Positions 45,157-54,756 are shown, counted from the stretch's first letter. The stretch is 64,000 nucleotides of DNA from Roseobacter sp. CCS2 (GCF_000169435.1 NZ_AAYB01000006.1:1-64000), one strand, 5' to 3'. The notes: generated by a model not told the origin, from the letters alone. Made by a program: numbers and translations.

Positions 45157-46716
45157 ATGGAAAACAGCACCCACGAACGCCTTCTTATCATTGATTTCGG
45201 CAGCCAGGTGACGCAACTGATCGCGCGGCGCTTGCGTGAACTTAGCGTCTATTGTGAAATTCATCCCTATCAGAACGTCACAGATGCTTTTTTAGCGGAT
45301 TTTGCGCCCAAAGCGGTGATCCTTTCAGGGGGGCCTGACAGCGTGACGCGCGATGGATCACCCCGCGCGCCGCAAGCCTTGTTCGACATGGGCATCCCGG
45401 TGCTTGGCATCTGCTATGGCCAGCAAACCATGATGGAACAATTGGGCGGTAAAGTGGTCAGCGGCGAAGGCACAGCCGAGTTTGGGCGCGCCTATGTGAC
45501 CCCCGAAGGCAAGCTGTCCCTGCTGGACGGCTGGTTCATGACCGACAAAGAACAAGTCTGGATGAGCCATGGCGACCATGTCTCTGAAATTGCTCCGGGT
45601 TTTGCGGTTTATGGTACGTCCCCAAGCGCCCCATATGCGATCACCGCTGATGTGGCGCGTAACTTCTATGCAGTGCAATTCCATCCCGAAGTGCACCACA
45701 CACCAAACGGCGCGAAACTTTATGAAAACTTCGTGCGTATCGCTGGGTTTAGTGGCGGTTGGACCATGGGTGCCTACCGCGAACAAGCGATTGACGCGAT
45801 CAAAGAACAGGTGGGCGATGCGCATGTGATTTGCGCACTGTCTGGCGGTGTGGATTCTTCCGTTGCCGCCGCGTTGCTGCACGAAGCCATCGGCGACCAG
45901 TTAACGTGCGTTTTCGTCGACCATGGTCTGTTGCGCCTGAACGAAGCCGAAGAGGTTGTGGGCATGTTCCGCGACAACATGAACCTCAAGGTTATTCACG
46001 CAGATGAAAGCGATCTGTTTCTGGGCGAACTGGAAGGCCAATCCGACCCCGAAACCAAGCGCAAGATCATCGGCAAACTGTTCATCGACGTGTTCCAGAA
46101 ATACGCTGATCAGATCGAAGATGCCGCTTTCCTTGCGCAGGGCACGCTTTACCCCGATGTCATTGAAAGCGTCAGCTTTTCTGGCGGTCCATCGGTTACA
46201 ATCAAATCGCATCACAACGTCGGTGGCCTGCCCGAAAAGATGGGGCTGAAATTGGTTGAACCACTGCGCGAGTTGTTCAAAGACGAAGTGCGCGCCTTGG
46301 GTGTTGAACTTGGCTTGCCGAAATCCTTTATCGGACGCCACCCGTTTCCCGGCCCCGGCCTTGCCATTCGCTGCCCTGGCGAGATCACCCGCGAAAAGCT
46401 GGAAATCTTGCGCAAGGCTGATGCGGTTTACATTGATCAAATCCGCAAACACGGGCTGTATGATTATATCTGGCAGGCATTCGTCGCGATCTTACCTGTA
46501 CGCACCGTTGGCGTGATGGGCGACGGGCGGACCTATGATTTTGCCTGTGCGCTGCGCGCTGTCACGTCGGTTGATGGTATGACCGCTGACTACTATCCTT
46601 TCAGCCATGAATTTTTGGGTGAAACCGCCACGCGGATCATTAATGAAGTACAGGGAATTAACCGCGTGACCTATGATATCACCAGCAAACCGCCGGGTAC
46701 GATTGAATGGGAATGA
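45157..46716 (+). CDS. guaA: GMP synthase (glutamine-hydrolysing)
   Basis: Converts XMP to GMP. From ATG 45157 ([15 protein letters not shown]) the protein has 519 residues: an N-terminal class I amidotransferase with nucleophile in [10 protein letters not shown] and HPEVHHT, an ATP-pyrophosphatase domain with the P-loop SGGVDSSV, and the C-terminal dimerisation domain ending [10 protein letters not shown], the invariant GuaA terminus. The frame extends to 45094 without family similarity. Confidence 0.97.
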   Translation: MENSTHERLLIIDFGSQVTQLIARRLRELSVYCEIHPYQNVTDAFLADFAPKAVILSGGPDSVTRDGSPRAPQALFDMGIPVLGICYGQQTMMEQLGGKVVSGEGTAEFGRAYVTPEGKLSLLDGWFMTDKEQVWMSHGDHVSEIAPGFAVYGTSPSAPYAITADVARNFYAVQFHPEVHHTPNGAKLYENFVRIAGFSGGWTMGAYREQAIDAIKEQVGDAHVICALSGGVDSSVAAALLHEAIGDQLTCVFVDHGLLRLNEAEEVVGMFRDNMNLKVIHADESDLFLGELEGQSDPETKRKIIGKLFIDVFQKYADQIEDAAFLAQGTLYPDVIESVSFSGGPSVTIKSHHNVGGLPEKMGLKLVEPLRELFKDEVRALGVELGLPKSFIGRHPFPGPGLAIRCPGEITREKLEILRKADAVYIDQIRKHGLYDYIWQAFVAILPVRTVGVMGDGRTYDFACALRAVTSVDGMTADYYPFSHEFLGETATRIINEVQGINRVTYDITSKPPGTIEWE

Positions 46717-46742
46717 TCAATCGTTCGGTCTTTGTTAATCGC

Positions 46743-46758
46743 TTAACCATCTATTAAC
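46743..46758 (+). promoter_or_regulatory. CtrA box upstream of the FkbM methyltransferase gene
   Basis: TTAACCATCTATTAAC is a perfect TTAA-N7-TTAAC match. Another TTAA sits eight bases earlier (46735), giving the same N4-N7 layout as at 9719-9741. It lies 47 bases before the GTG start of the methyltransferase gene. Confidence 0.65.
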
Positions 46759-46804
46759 ACTTGTGAAGGAAAGTTGCACAACCAGTAGTTGAAGAGTAAT
46801 CCAC

Positions 46805-47629
46805 GTGCAAACAACCTTGACAAACACACCGTCCCGCCCTTTCCGTGAAGGCCTTGCTGCCAGCCGATTGCTGCGATCCATTGCCTTGCCATTGCTGCGT
46901 CGCATTGATCGCCCCGTCACGATAAAGAACCCGTTTTCCGGGCTGCCGTTTCATCTGCTCAGCTATACGCACAAAGGATACTGGTTTTACGGGAAACATC
47001 GCGAAAGCTTGACCATGCGGCGGCTTTCGCAACTGACCCGGCGCGGTGACAAAGTGTTCGAAGTGGGCGGGCATATCGGCTATCTGACACAGTTTTTCGC
47101 CCATAAGGTAGGGCACACCGGGCAGGTTCATGTGTTTGAACCGGGACAACAAAACCAGCAGTTTTTGCGCAAAAACATCGCCCGTTGCATGCAATGCGTA
47201 CATATCAACGCCGCTGTCAGCGATCAGACCGGCAAGGCCATGTTCTATGAAGAAAACCTTGGCGGTTTTATGAATTCACTTGAGGCCGATTTTGCCACAT
47301 CCAGCGATATCGCCAGCGCACAGCGCAGCACGCTGAAGGTGCGGGCACGAAAGGTGAATACCATCACACTTGATGCCTATGCTGTCGCACATAATGTCTG
47401 GCCTGCTGTCCTGAAAATTGACGTCGAAGGGGCTGAGCTGGCCGTGCTTCGTGGCGCAACAAAGGTATTACAGAACGTGCGCAGCCTGATGATCGAAGTG
47501 TCGCGCAACCATCACAAGGTTTTTGACATTCTGGACAATCTGGGATTCACCCTGACCCATCCGGACGGCACATTGGTCAGCGACCCCATGCAAATGAACG
47601 GCAATGTTTTTGCAACGCGCGCGACCTAA
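46805..47629 (+). CDS. FkbM family methyltransferase
   Basis: 274-residue SAM-dependent methyltransferase of the FkbM family, with SAM-binding motif I as VFEVGGHIGYLTQFF (about 82-96), VHVFEPGQQNQQF and LKIDVEGAELAVLRGA. Members methylate sugars or polyketides, often in surface polysaccharide synthesis. Start is GTG; GAAGAG lies upstream. Orphan: no glycosyltransferases adjoin. It follows guaA by 88 bases but has its own CtrA-type promoter site. Stop overlaps the convergent gene by four bases. Confidence 0.88.
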   Translation: MQTTLTNTPSRPFREGLAASRLLRSIALPLLRRIDRPVTIKNPFSGLPFHLLSYTHKGYWFYGKHRESLTMRRLSQLTRRGDKVFEVGGHIGYLTQFFAHKVGHTGQVHVFEPGQQNQQFLRKNIARCMQCVHINAAVSDQTGKAMFYEENLGGFMNSLEADFATSSDIASAQRSTLKVRARKVNTITLDAYAVAHNVWPAVLKIDVEGAELAVLRGATKVLQNVRSLMIEVSRNHHKVFDILDNLGFTLTHPDGTLVSDPMQMNGNVFATRAT

Positions 47630-48237
47630 GGGTTCAATGCATCCATCAGCAAATCAGACGTAAATTCGCCCGGCGCGCAGGCGGCAAGATCACCTTGCTG
47701 CCCGATAGCAAACCACTCTGCCCGCGCGGCCAGTCCAATCGATACCTTGGGCCCGATATGCAAAGGATCGCGGCCCCAATGGCTGCCGGTGAACGGCTCA
47801 TCCGTGAACAAATCGGTCAGGTCTGTGTGCGGCAGCCCGGCCCGCGACATGATAAAGCCTGCAATACACTCTACTTGCCGGGTCACAAGACCACGCAACA
47901 TGGCTTCCTCAGCGCGCCGGCGCCTAATCTGCCCAAGGGCAAAATCAGCCACGCCATGTCGCACCTGCACCGCGTGGCCGAAAGCATGGGCCAGCATATA
48001 AAGGGTCTGCGGGTCATCTACAGCCGGGCCAGTCAGGAATATCTGGTTGCGCGTGGTGCAATAGGCAACCGTCTGGTTCACGGTTTCATCAGCACCGCAT
48101 TGCCCCGATATCTGATCGACAAGGCGCACTTGCGGCAGCCCATCAAAGGCAGATTGCGCCGCCAGCGTCACCTGATCTACCGGATCAGCACTTACTATTT
48201 GCCCGGCAAACACACAGGCCATAACCCATTTCAGCAT
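47626..48237 (-). CDS. Zinc-metallopeptidase-like exported protein with altered active site
   Basis: 203 residues. I chose ATG 48237 (MLKWVMACVFAG) because GAGGTG precedes it and a signal peptide follows (cleavage near SA|DPVD); a much longer open frame to 49092 is only the shadow of the opposite transporter gene. It resembles neutral zinc metallopeptidases (YpfJ type): YMLAHAFGHAVQ (80-91) aligns with their AHExGH motif, and RQVECIAGF (120-128) with the second metal segment. The catalytic Glu is Ala85 here, so peptidase activity is doubtful. Confidence 0.72.
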   Translation of the reverse strand: MLKWVMACVFAGQIVSADPVDQVTLAAQSAFDGLPQVRLVDQISGQCGADETVNQTVAYCTTRNQIFLTGPAVDDPQTLYMLAHAFGHAVQVRHGVADFALGQIRRRRAEEAMLRGLVTRQVECIAGFIMSRAGLPHTDLTDLFTDEPFTGSHWGRDPLHIGPKVSIGLAARAEWFAIGQQGDLAACAPGEFTSDLLMDALNP

Positions 48238-48321
48238 ATGGCACCTCATTTCGATACGCATCAGCCAAACACATCTTGGCGGGGGTTGCAAAATCCGGCA
48301 CCGCAATGACAACTGCGCTTT

Positions 48322-49188
48322 ATGAATACGCTTGTCACAGCTGCCGCCTGGATGATCGGGGCGATCACGTCCTTTACGCTGATGGCAATCGCCGGTCGTG
48401 CGGTCAGTGCAGAGCTTGATACCTTTGAGATCATGCTGTTTCGCAGTCTGACCGGCATCGCCATCGTTGTCAGCGTTGCCATGGCCAGCGGCACATTTCG
48501 CCAAATCAATCTGGGCCGCTTTGGGCTTCATGCCACACGCAACATCTTTCACTTCACCGGACAGAACCTGTGGTTTTATGCCATCACCATGATCCCGCTC
48601 GCTCAGGTGTTTGCTTTGGAATTCACCACACCGATCTGGGTGATCCTGCTGTCGCCCCTGATCTTGAAAGAGCGGATCACCGCAATTGGCCTCCTTAGCG
48701 CAGCCATTGGTTTTGTCGGCATCCTGATTGTCGCGCGCCCGGACCCCGCCAATATCAGCGTGGGGCTGATGGCCGCCGCCGGTTGCGCCGTCTTCTTCGC
48801 GTTTACCGCGATCTTTACGCGCAAGCTGACACAAACCGAAACAATCACGACGATCCTGTTTTACCTGACGGTGATGCAGGCTGTCTTTGGGCTGATCTGT
48901 GCAGGTTATGACGGGGATATCGCCGTGCCGTCTGTTGTTGCACTGCCTTGGGTGATCCTGATCGGCTGTGCGGGGCTGCTGGCGCATTTCTGTCTGACGA
49001 AGGCACTGAGCATCGCACCCGCCAGCATTGTGATGCCGATCGACTTTGTCCGCCTGCCCACAATCGCCATCGTGGGTGTGCTGCTTTACCAAGAACCTTT
49101 GGAAATATGGGTTTTCGTTGGGGCAATTTTGATTTTCGGGGCCAATTATCTTAACATCACCTATGCGATGCAGACGCCCCGAAGTTAA
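48322..49188 (+). CDS. EamA/DMT family transporter
   Basis: 288-residue inner-membrane protein with ten hydrophobic helices in two EamA halves, a drug/metabolite-type exporter family. The substrate cannot be inferred. The second half carries VMPIDFVRLPTIAIVGVLLYQEPLEIWVF-like sequence typical of RhaT/YdcZ-type members. It is divergent from the zinc-peptidase-like gene, with 84 bases between starts. Confidence 0.9.
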   Translation: MNTLVTAAAWMIGAITSFTLMAIAGRAVSAELDTFEIMLFRSLTGIAIVVSVAMASGTFRQINLGRFGLHATRNIFHFTGQNLWFYAITMIPLAQVFALEFTTPIWVILLSPLILKERITAIGLLSAAIGFVGILIVARPDPANISVGLMAAAGCAVFFAFTAIFTRKLTQTETITTILFYLTVMQAVFGLICAGYDGDIAVPSVVALPWVILIGCAGLLAHFCLTKALSIAPASIVMPIDFVRLPTIAIVGVLLYQEPLEIWVFVGAILIFGANYLNITYAMQTPRS

Positions 49189-49333
49189 TTAAACTGCAAG
49201 ACGACATAAAATATTGTAATTTTGTGACGCAGCGGAGTGGTCTTGCAAATGACGCGGCGTCAATAATTGACGTAAAGCTTAGGCACTCCATAGGGTGGTC
49301 GGCACATAATTTGTTCATGACAGGGATGAGGAC

Positions 49334-50431
49334 ATGAAAAACGTAATGACAGCAGGGGCAGCCTTGCTGCTCACAACCAGCATGGCACAGGCGGTTGGAC
49401 TTGACCGTTCTGGGCAACCGGTTGGGATTATCTTTGAAGAAGGCAATTACGCCGAGTTTAGCTTTGGCTATGTCATGCCTGAAGTAACGGGCGATGCGAT
49501 TGAACTGGGTGCACTTGGTCAACCAAGTGGCAGCATTGGTGATGTAGCAGAGGACTACACCCAATTTGGCTTGGGCTATAAGGCAGACCTTAATGAACAA
49601 TGGTCATTCGCAATCATCGTCGATGAACCCTACGGCGCAGATATTGACTACCCTTCCGACACCCCCGGACTACTGCAACCAACCGCAGCAGAATTGAACG
49701 CGATCGCACTGACTGGCTTGGCACGCTACAAGATCGACGATACCTTTAGTGTACACGGTGGCATCCGTGCACAGCGCATTGACGCTGATATTACGCTACC
49801 GTCCACTGCGACGACAGTAGAGCTGGAAGATAGTTTGGCATTTGGCTATGCAATCGGCGGAGCTTATGAGCGCCCAGATATCGCATTGCGCGTCGCTCTA
49901 ACCTATTTCTCCGAAATTGAACACGAGTTTGACGCGACAGTTAGCGGTGTTGTGGAAAGCGAAACGAAGGTGACAACACCGCAAGCTGTCAACCTTGATT
50001 TCCAAACGGGTATCGCAGCAGACACCCTCTTGTTTGGCTCAGTCCGTTGGGCGGAATACAGCGTTGTGAAGGTCCAACCTACTCCGCTTCCGGTCTCCAT
50101 TACCGACATTGAGGACGGGTATACATATACGCTCGGTGTTGGACGTCGCTTTAGCGATGTGTTCTCAGCATCTGTAAGTGCCACCTACGATACTGAGGGT
50201 GAGGATGATCTGGTATCACCATTGGCCCCTAAAAATGGCAGCTACTCCATCGGTTTGGGTGGTCAGTACAAAGTTGATGATAACATCACAGTGTCCGGCG
50301 GCATTCGCTATGTTGTTATTGGTGATGCTCGACCAGAGCTAGACACGCCACTGGGCATAGATACCGCCATTGCTGAGATGGAAGACAACACCGCAATCGC
50401 CATTGGTTTTAAGGTTGGGTACAGCTTCTAA
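49334..50431 (+). CDS. Outer-membrane beta-barrel protein (FadL/OmpP1-like)
   Basis: 365 residues with a signal peptide (MKNVMTAGAALLLTTSMAQA) and then alternating beta strands to the terminal aromatic KVGYSF, the C-terminal signature of outer-membrane barrels. The mature N-terminal segment and overall length suggest the FadL/OmpP1 hydrophobic-solute transporter family; assignment is by pattern only. GGGATGAGG precedes the ATG. Codon use is a little less GC-rich than the neighbours. A terminator follows at 50459. Confidence 0.85.
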   Translation: MKNVMTAGAALLLTTSMAQAVGLDRSGQPVGIIFEEGNYAEFSFGYVMPEVTGDAIELGALGQPSGSIGDVAEDYTQFGLGYKADLNEQWSFAIIVDEPYGADIDYPSDTPGLLQPTAAELNAIALTGLARYKIDDTFSVHGGIRAQRIDADITLPSTATTVELEDSLAFGYAIGGAYERPDIALRVALTYFSEIEHEFDATVSGVVESETKVTTPQAVNLDFQTGIAADTLLFGSVRWAEYSVVKVQPTPLPVSITDIEDGYTYTLGVGRRFSDVFSASVSATYDTEGEDDLVSPLAPKNGSYSIGLGGQYKVDDNITVSGGIRYVVIGDARPELDTPLGIDTAIAEMEDNTAIAIGFKVGYSF

Positions 50432-50458
50432 AGCCCAATCTTTACTTTTAGACAAGAA

Positions 50459-50486
50459 AGCCCCGCCCTACCCGGCGGAGCTTTTT
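50459..50486 (+). terminator. Rho-independent terminator after the outer-membrane protein gene
   Basis: AGCCCCGCC / GGCGGAGCT forms a 9-bp stem with one mismatch and a 6-nt loop, followed by TTTTTCTTT. It begins 28 bases after the stop codon. Confidence 0.8.
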
Positions 50487-50546
50487 CTTTGCTCTCTCGC
50501 ATGATCCGGGTTGCGTAGCGCAACTCAAACCGATCATGTCGTCCCC

Positions 50547-51470
50547 ATGGCACCAATCCAAAAAACCATATCCCCCCGTGCGTGGGGCGAACTGATGATG
50601 CTCTCGCTGATATGGGGCGCGTCTTTTCTGTCGATCCGTATTGCGTTGGATGAAATTGGGCCTTTAACCGCGGTCGCCCATCGTACCGGCTGGGCGATGC
50701 TGATCCTTTGGGCCTACGTGTTGATACGCCGCTTGGCCGTGCCAACAGACCTGCGGGTTTGGGGTGCGTTTCTTGTGATGGGCCTGCTCAACAACGTCAT
50801 CCCGTTCAGCCTGATGGCATGGGGGCAACTGCATATCGAGACAGGGCTGACATCAATCCTGAATGCCGCGACTGCCATCTTTGGCGTGATCGCGGCGGCG
50901 GTGTTCTTTGCGGATGAACGATTGACCACACGCAAGACGATTGGCGTCACACTGGGGTTTCTGGGGGTTTCAACCGCGATTGGCCTGGCAGCCTTCAAAG
51001 ATTTCGACATCCGCTCGCTTGGGCAACTTGCCGTCATTGGTGGCACGATCAGCTATGCGCTGGCAGGTGTCTGGGCGCGCAAAATGCTTGGCCATCTGAC
51101 GCCGCAAATGGCTGCCGCTGGCATGCTGACCGGGGCCAGTGTTATGACGATCCCTGCCGCGTGGTTGGTAGAGGGGCCGATCACCCTTGCCCTTGCCCCC
51201 CAAACCTGGGCCGCCATCGCATATTACGCGGTTGTCGCAACCGCGATCGCCTATATGCTGTATTACCGGGTGCTGGCCATGGCGGGCAGTGGCAACCTGA
51301 TGCTGTGCACCTTGCTGGTGGCACCTGTTGCCATCATCCTTGGGGCCGTCGTTTTGGGAGAGGACCTGCCCCTGCGCGCCTACATTGGTTTTGCGATTCT
51401 TGCGCTTGGATTAGTGATCCTTGATGGCCGCGTCTTCAAGGCGCTGCAACACCGCGCGCGCCGCGCGTAG
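50547..51470 (+). CDS. EamA/DMT family transporter
   Basis: 307-residue membrane protein with ten hydrophobic helices arranged as two EamA domains; MLSLIWGASFLSIRIALDEIGP marks the first and FLGVSTAI a later helix. The ATG at 50547 (MAPIQKT) was preferred over an upstream TTG at 50511. Substrate unknown. Its last 60 bases overlap the convergent lpxB coding region. Confidence 0.9.
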   Translation: MAPIQKTISPRAWGELMMLSLIWGASFLSIRIALDEIGPLTAVAHRTGWAMLILWAYVLIRRLAVPTDLRVWGAFLVMGLLNNVIPFSLMAWGQLHIETGLTSILNAATAIFGVIAAAVFFADERLTTRKTIGVTLGFLGVSTAIGLAAFKDFDIRSLGQLAVIGGTISYALAGVWARKMLGHLTPQMAAAGMLTGASVMTIPAAWLVEGPITLALAPQTWAAIAYYAVVATAIAYMLYYRVLAMAGSGNLMLCTLLVAPVAIILGAVVLGEDLPLRAYIGFAILALGLVILDGRVFKALQHRARRA

Positions 51471-52547
51471 GCCCGGTGCCTCACCGCCCTGCCCCAGCCG
51501 ATCCATTGTGACAGCCATCGCCTGAAGCTGCGCCTCTGGTTCCGCCAGCACCTTTCGCACTGCGTCAGCGATGGGACCCGGCGCGCAATCCGCACCGATA
51601 AATTCAGGCACAACGCGCGTTTCGCTGACCAAATTCACCAGCGTCACCGTATCTACCATCAGCATACGGCTGATGATGATCCGGCTCAGCCATGCCATAT
51701 CATAGGCGATAACCATCGGTGTTCCACTGGCCGCCAGTTCCAGCGACACCGTGCCAGAGGCGGCCAAGGCCACATCCGCCCGCTTGAACCAAGCGGCCTT
51801 GTCAGATAATCCGGGCGGCAACACAGTAACGGGTACCTGCCAGCCCGCGACCTGCGTCTGCACCAGATCATGCACGCCGCGTGTTGTTGGGATGACGAAC
51901 TGAGCATCCGGTACGGCCGCCGCGATTTCTGACGCCGCTTCACCAAAACGGTCGGCCAAGCGCGACACTTCGCCTTTGCGGCTGCCGGGCAGCACCAGCA
52001 CGACCGTACCGTCTCCCAAGGCCGCGGCCTCAGCATCGCTGGCAACGGGTTCCGCGACCACTGGATGCCCCACAAAATCACACTCCATGCCTGCGGCCTG
52101 CATCAAAGGCGGCTCAAACGGGAACAGGGCCAGCACATGATCAATATGATGCGCCATCTTCGCGGCCCGTTTCGGGCGCCACGCCCAAACAGTTGGGGCA
52201 ACGTAATGGACGGTACGAATATTACTATCTGCTTTGACCAGACGGGCAACACGCAAGCAGAAATCGGGGCTGTCGATGGTGATCAACACATCTGGCGGAT
52301 CAGCAAGGATCACATCTGCCATCTGCCGGATACGTGCCTTGAGCGCGCGATACTTTGGCAAGATTTCAGCCAATCCCATCACACTCAGTTCTTCCATGGG
52401 AAAGCGGCTTTCCAGCCCTTCGGCCTGCATCAGCGGCCCGCCGACACCATCAAATGTCACATCTGGTCGCAGCGTTTTTAGCCCCGCCATCAACGCCGCG
52501 CCCAGTTTATCACCCGACGCCTCGCCCGCGATCACAAAGACCTTCAC
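51411..52547 (-). CDS. lpxB: Lipid-A-disaccharide synthase
   Basis: Family GT19 glycosyltransferase joining UDP-diacylglucosamine and lipid X in lipid A synthesis. GTG 52547 gives VKVFVIAGEASGDKLGA at the N terminus and overlaps the lpxI stop by four bases (GTGA); the frame extends to 52571. GVGGPLMQAEGL, VAPTVWAWRPKRA and LPGSRKGEVSRL are family motifs. 378 residues, normal length. The 3' end overlaps the convergent transporter gene. Confidence 0.95.
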   Translation of the reverse strand: MKVFVIAGEASGDKLGAALMAGLKTLRPDVTFDGVGGPLMQAEGLESRFPMEELSVMGLAEILPKYRALKARIRQMADVILADPPDVLITIDSPDFCLRVARLVKADSNIRTVHYVAPTVWAWRPKRAAKMAHHIDHVLALFPFEPPLMQAAGMECDFVGHPVVAEPVASDAEAAALGDGTVVLVLPGSRKGEVSRLADRFGEAASEIAAAVPDAQFVIPTTRGVHDLVQTQVAGWQVPVTVLPPGLSDKAAWFKRADVALAASGTVSLELAASGTPMVIAYDMAWLSRIIISRMLMVDTVTLVNLVSETRVVPEFIGADCAPGPIADAVRKVLAEPEAQLQAMAVTMDRLGQGGEAPGLRAARAVLQRLEDAAIKDH

Positions 52548-53425
52548 GCCCCACCTCTGGGCCGCACCCACAGGAACAGGCCCGCGCGATCAAGGATAGA
52601 CAGCACAGCGTCCAGCTCCAAAACCATGACGCCATCAGCTTCGATCACCACACCTGCAAACCCGGCGGCCACAACGCCTTGGGCTGTTTGCGGCCCGATC
52701 ACAGGCAAATCGGCGCGACGGTCCTGTCCCGGCTTGGGCGCTTTGAAAAGGATCGCACCGCGCGCATCCGTTGGTTCACCCTCTGCGCCGCTTAACCATT
52801 CAGCAGCACCGCCAAGGACAGCGCCCAGCCCATCGACAGCCCCCCACAGCGGATCGTCACTTGGTGCGAACCGTGCCAACATCGCGTCCGTGCCCGCCTG
52901 CCCTTCGCGGGCCAGTACGCGGCCATTTCGCACGATACAGGCCTGCCCCACGTCTGCCCGGCCCATCTCAGCGATGGTGTGTTCGGCGGTCACGGCATCT
53001 TGTCGGTTGTCGATCGTCACAGGTTTACGGCTGAGGACGCCCGTCTGTGGCAGCAAATCAGGGGCGATCTGATGGGCGGGTTTGACCGAAAGCCCGGCCT
53101 CTTCGAAAATTGCAATGATCGCCCGCAAGGCACCGTCATCGCCCTGCCCGATTGCGTCCATGATGCGTGTAACAAGCGGTTGGGTCGCCGCATCAATCGC
53201 GGTTGGATCAATGGGTGGCCGGGTCACCGCACCTGCCATGCAAACGTCGGTCACGCCGCGCGTTTTTAGATCAGCCAGAAAACTGCCCAACTGCTCGATC
53301 CGAAAGGTCACATCGGGTGTCAACGCTGGCCGAAAGCCATCCATCGCGCAGATCAATGGGCGCGTGGGCAACCGCGCGACCAACGCAGGCGGCAGATCAC
53401 CGGTACCCGCAATCAGCGCCAGCAT
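52544..53425 (-). CDS. lpxI: UDP-2,3-diacylglucosamine diphosphatase LpxI
   Basis: 293-residue LpxI (DUF1009) protein, the alphaproteobacterial replacement for LpxH that hydrolyses UDP-diacylglucosamine to lipid X. ALIAGTGDLP at the start, TDVCMAGAVTRP and GQACIVRNGRVLAREG are family motifs. The start overlaps the lpxA stop by one base (TGATG) and its stop overlaps lpxB, giving tight coupling. Confidence 0.93.
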   Translation of the reverse strand: MLALIAGTGDLPPALVARLPTRPLICAMDGFRPALTPDVTFRIEQLGSFLADLKTRGVTDVCMAGAVTRPPIDPTAIDAATQPLVTRIMDAIGQGDDGALRAIIAIFEEAGLSVKPAHQIAPDLLPQTGVLSRKPVTIDNRQDAVTAEHTIAEMGRADVGQACIVRNGRVLAREGQAGTDAMLARFAPSDDPLWGAVDGLGAVLGGAAEWLSGAEGEPTDARGAILFKAPKPGQDRRADLPVIGPQTAQGVVAAGFAGVVIEADGVMVLELDAVLSILDRAGLFLWVRPRGGA

Positions 53426-54207
53426 CAGCCCGGCGTCAGGAAATTGCGGTCGGTATCGCCCAAAATAAAGGCGACCATTTGCTGGACGTAAGCACTTTCG
53501 CTTTCATCGGCCAGCCGATGCGCACGGTCCTGAAACGTGCCTTCACCGTCTTTAAGCATCTGAAACGCCGCGCGCATAGCCGTGATATCTGCACGAGCCA
53601 CACCCTTGCGCTTGAGCCCCACAAGGTTAAGACCATCCAACGCGCCACGCGGCGCCTGCACAAGACCATGAGGCACCACATCTTTAGTGACCATCGTCAC
53701 AGCCCCGATAATCGCACCCTGCCCGATCCGCACGAATTGGTGCACGCCACACAGACCACCGATGATGACATCGTCTTCAATAACGCAATGCCCGGCCACG
53801 GCAGAGGAATTAACGACAATCACCCGGTCGCCAATCTGCGCGTCATGCGCGATATGACAGCCTGCCATGAACAGCCCATCATCACCGACGCGTGTTTCGC
53901 CCCCACCGGCGATCGTGCCGGTGTTCATTGTCACGTGTTCACGGATACGGTTGCGCGCACCAATGCGCAGACGGGATTTTTCACCGCCAAATTTTAGATC
54001 CTGTGGGATTTCACCAATCACCGCGAATGAGAAGATAACGGTGTCATCGCCAACCTGTGTATCACCGTCGATCACCACGTGACTTTTAAGGTGTACACGG
54101 TCGCCCAGCACCACATCCGCGCCAATGACGCAGAACGGGCCAATGATGCAATCTGCGCCAATCTGCGCGCCCTCGGCGATCACGGCAGATGGGTGAATAT
54201 CGGCCAT
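53425..54207 (-). CDS. lpxA: UDP-N-acetylglucosamine acyltransferase
   Basis: First enzyme of lipid A synthesis, transferring 3-hydroxyacyl from ACP. The 260-residue left-handed beta-helix has hexapeptide repeats from about 5 to 190 (IHPSAVIAEGAQIGADCIIGPFC), the catalytic-histidine segment MAGCHIAHDAQIGD and a C-terminal helical domain. Start overlaps the fabZ stop by one base. Confidence 0.96.
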   Translation of the reverse strand: MADIHPSAVIAEGAQIGADCIIGPFCVIGADVVLGDRVHLKSHVVIDGDTQVGDDTVIFSFAVIGEIPQDLKFGGEKSRLRIGARNRIREHVTMNTGTIAGGGETRVGDDGLFMAGCHIAHDAQIGDRVIVVNSSAVAGHCVIEDDVIIGGLCGVHQFVRIGQGAIIGAVTMVTKDVVPHGLVQAPRGALDGLNLVGLKRKGVARADITAMRAAFQMLKDGEGTFQDRAHRLADESESAYVQQMVAFILGDTDRNFLTPG

Positions 54208-54668
54208 CAGCCCTGCATATCCATCATTGCGGTAAACTCGGCCTCAGCGGCCATTTCACCATCCACCGTGGCAACGCCCTTAAAGCGCCAAACCTTGCCG
54301 CCCGGTTTGCCGCGCGTTGTTTCAACATGCATTTCCAACACGTCACCGGGCACGACCTTGCGGCGGAATTTGCAGCCATCAATCGCCATGAAATAGACCA
54401 GTAAGTTACCATCCGTCAGACCAAGTGAAGCACCAACCATCACGGCAGTCGTCTGCGCCATCGCCTCAACAATCGTCACACCCGGCATGATCGGGTTACC
54501 GGGAAAGTGTCCCTGAAAATGCGGCTCGTTCATCGTGACGTTTTTGATGCCCACAGCGGATGTGGTACCATTGATGCTGTGCACCTTGTCGACCAGCAGG
54601 AATGGGTAGCGGTGCGGCAGAATTTTCTGGATCAGCTGGATATCGGCAGTGGTCACGGGTTCGGTCAT
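54207..54668 (-). CDS. fabZ: 3-hydroxyacyl-ACP dehydratase FabZ
   Basis: Hot-dog-fold dehydratase of fatty acid synthesis. ATG 54668 ([16 protein letters not shown]) gives 153 residues; the frame to 54773 has an unlikely leader. [28 protein letters not shown] with the catalytic His and Glu region, and VEAMAQT are diagnostic. It stands in the lipid A cluster, where it competes with LpxA for hydroxyacyl-ACP. Confidence 0.96.
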   Translation of the reverse strand: MTEPVTTADIQLIQKILPHRYPFLLVDKVHSINGTTSAVGIKNVTMNEPHFQGHFPGNPIMPGVTIVEAMAQTTAVMVGASLGLTDGNLLVYFMAIDGCKFRRKVVPGDVLEMHVETTRGKPGGKVWRFKGVATVDGEMAAEAEFTAMMDMQG

Positions 54669-54756
54669 GGCGGGCGGCTCCTTGTTGTTGATATTGGCGC
54701 GCCGGGGCCGCCGTGAGACATGACTAACAAGCCCCGCCAAAAGCGGCAAGCATGCG

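Noticed and set aside
48238..49092. N-terminal extension (about 285 codons) of the minus-strand frame ending at 47626
   Set aside because: It lies fully opposite the EamA transporter gene, has shadow-like composition rich in D, H, Q and R, and a good ribosome site and signal peptide define the start at 48237.
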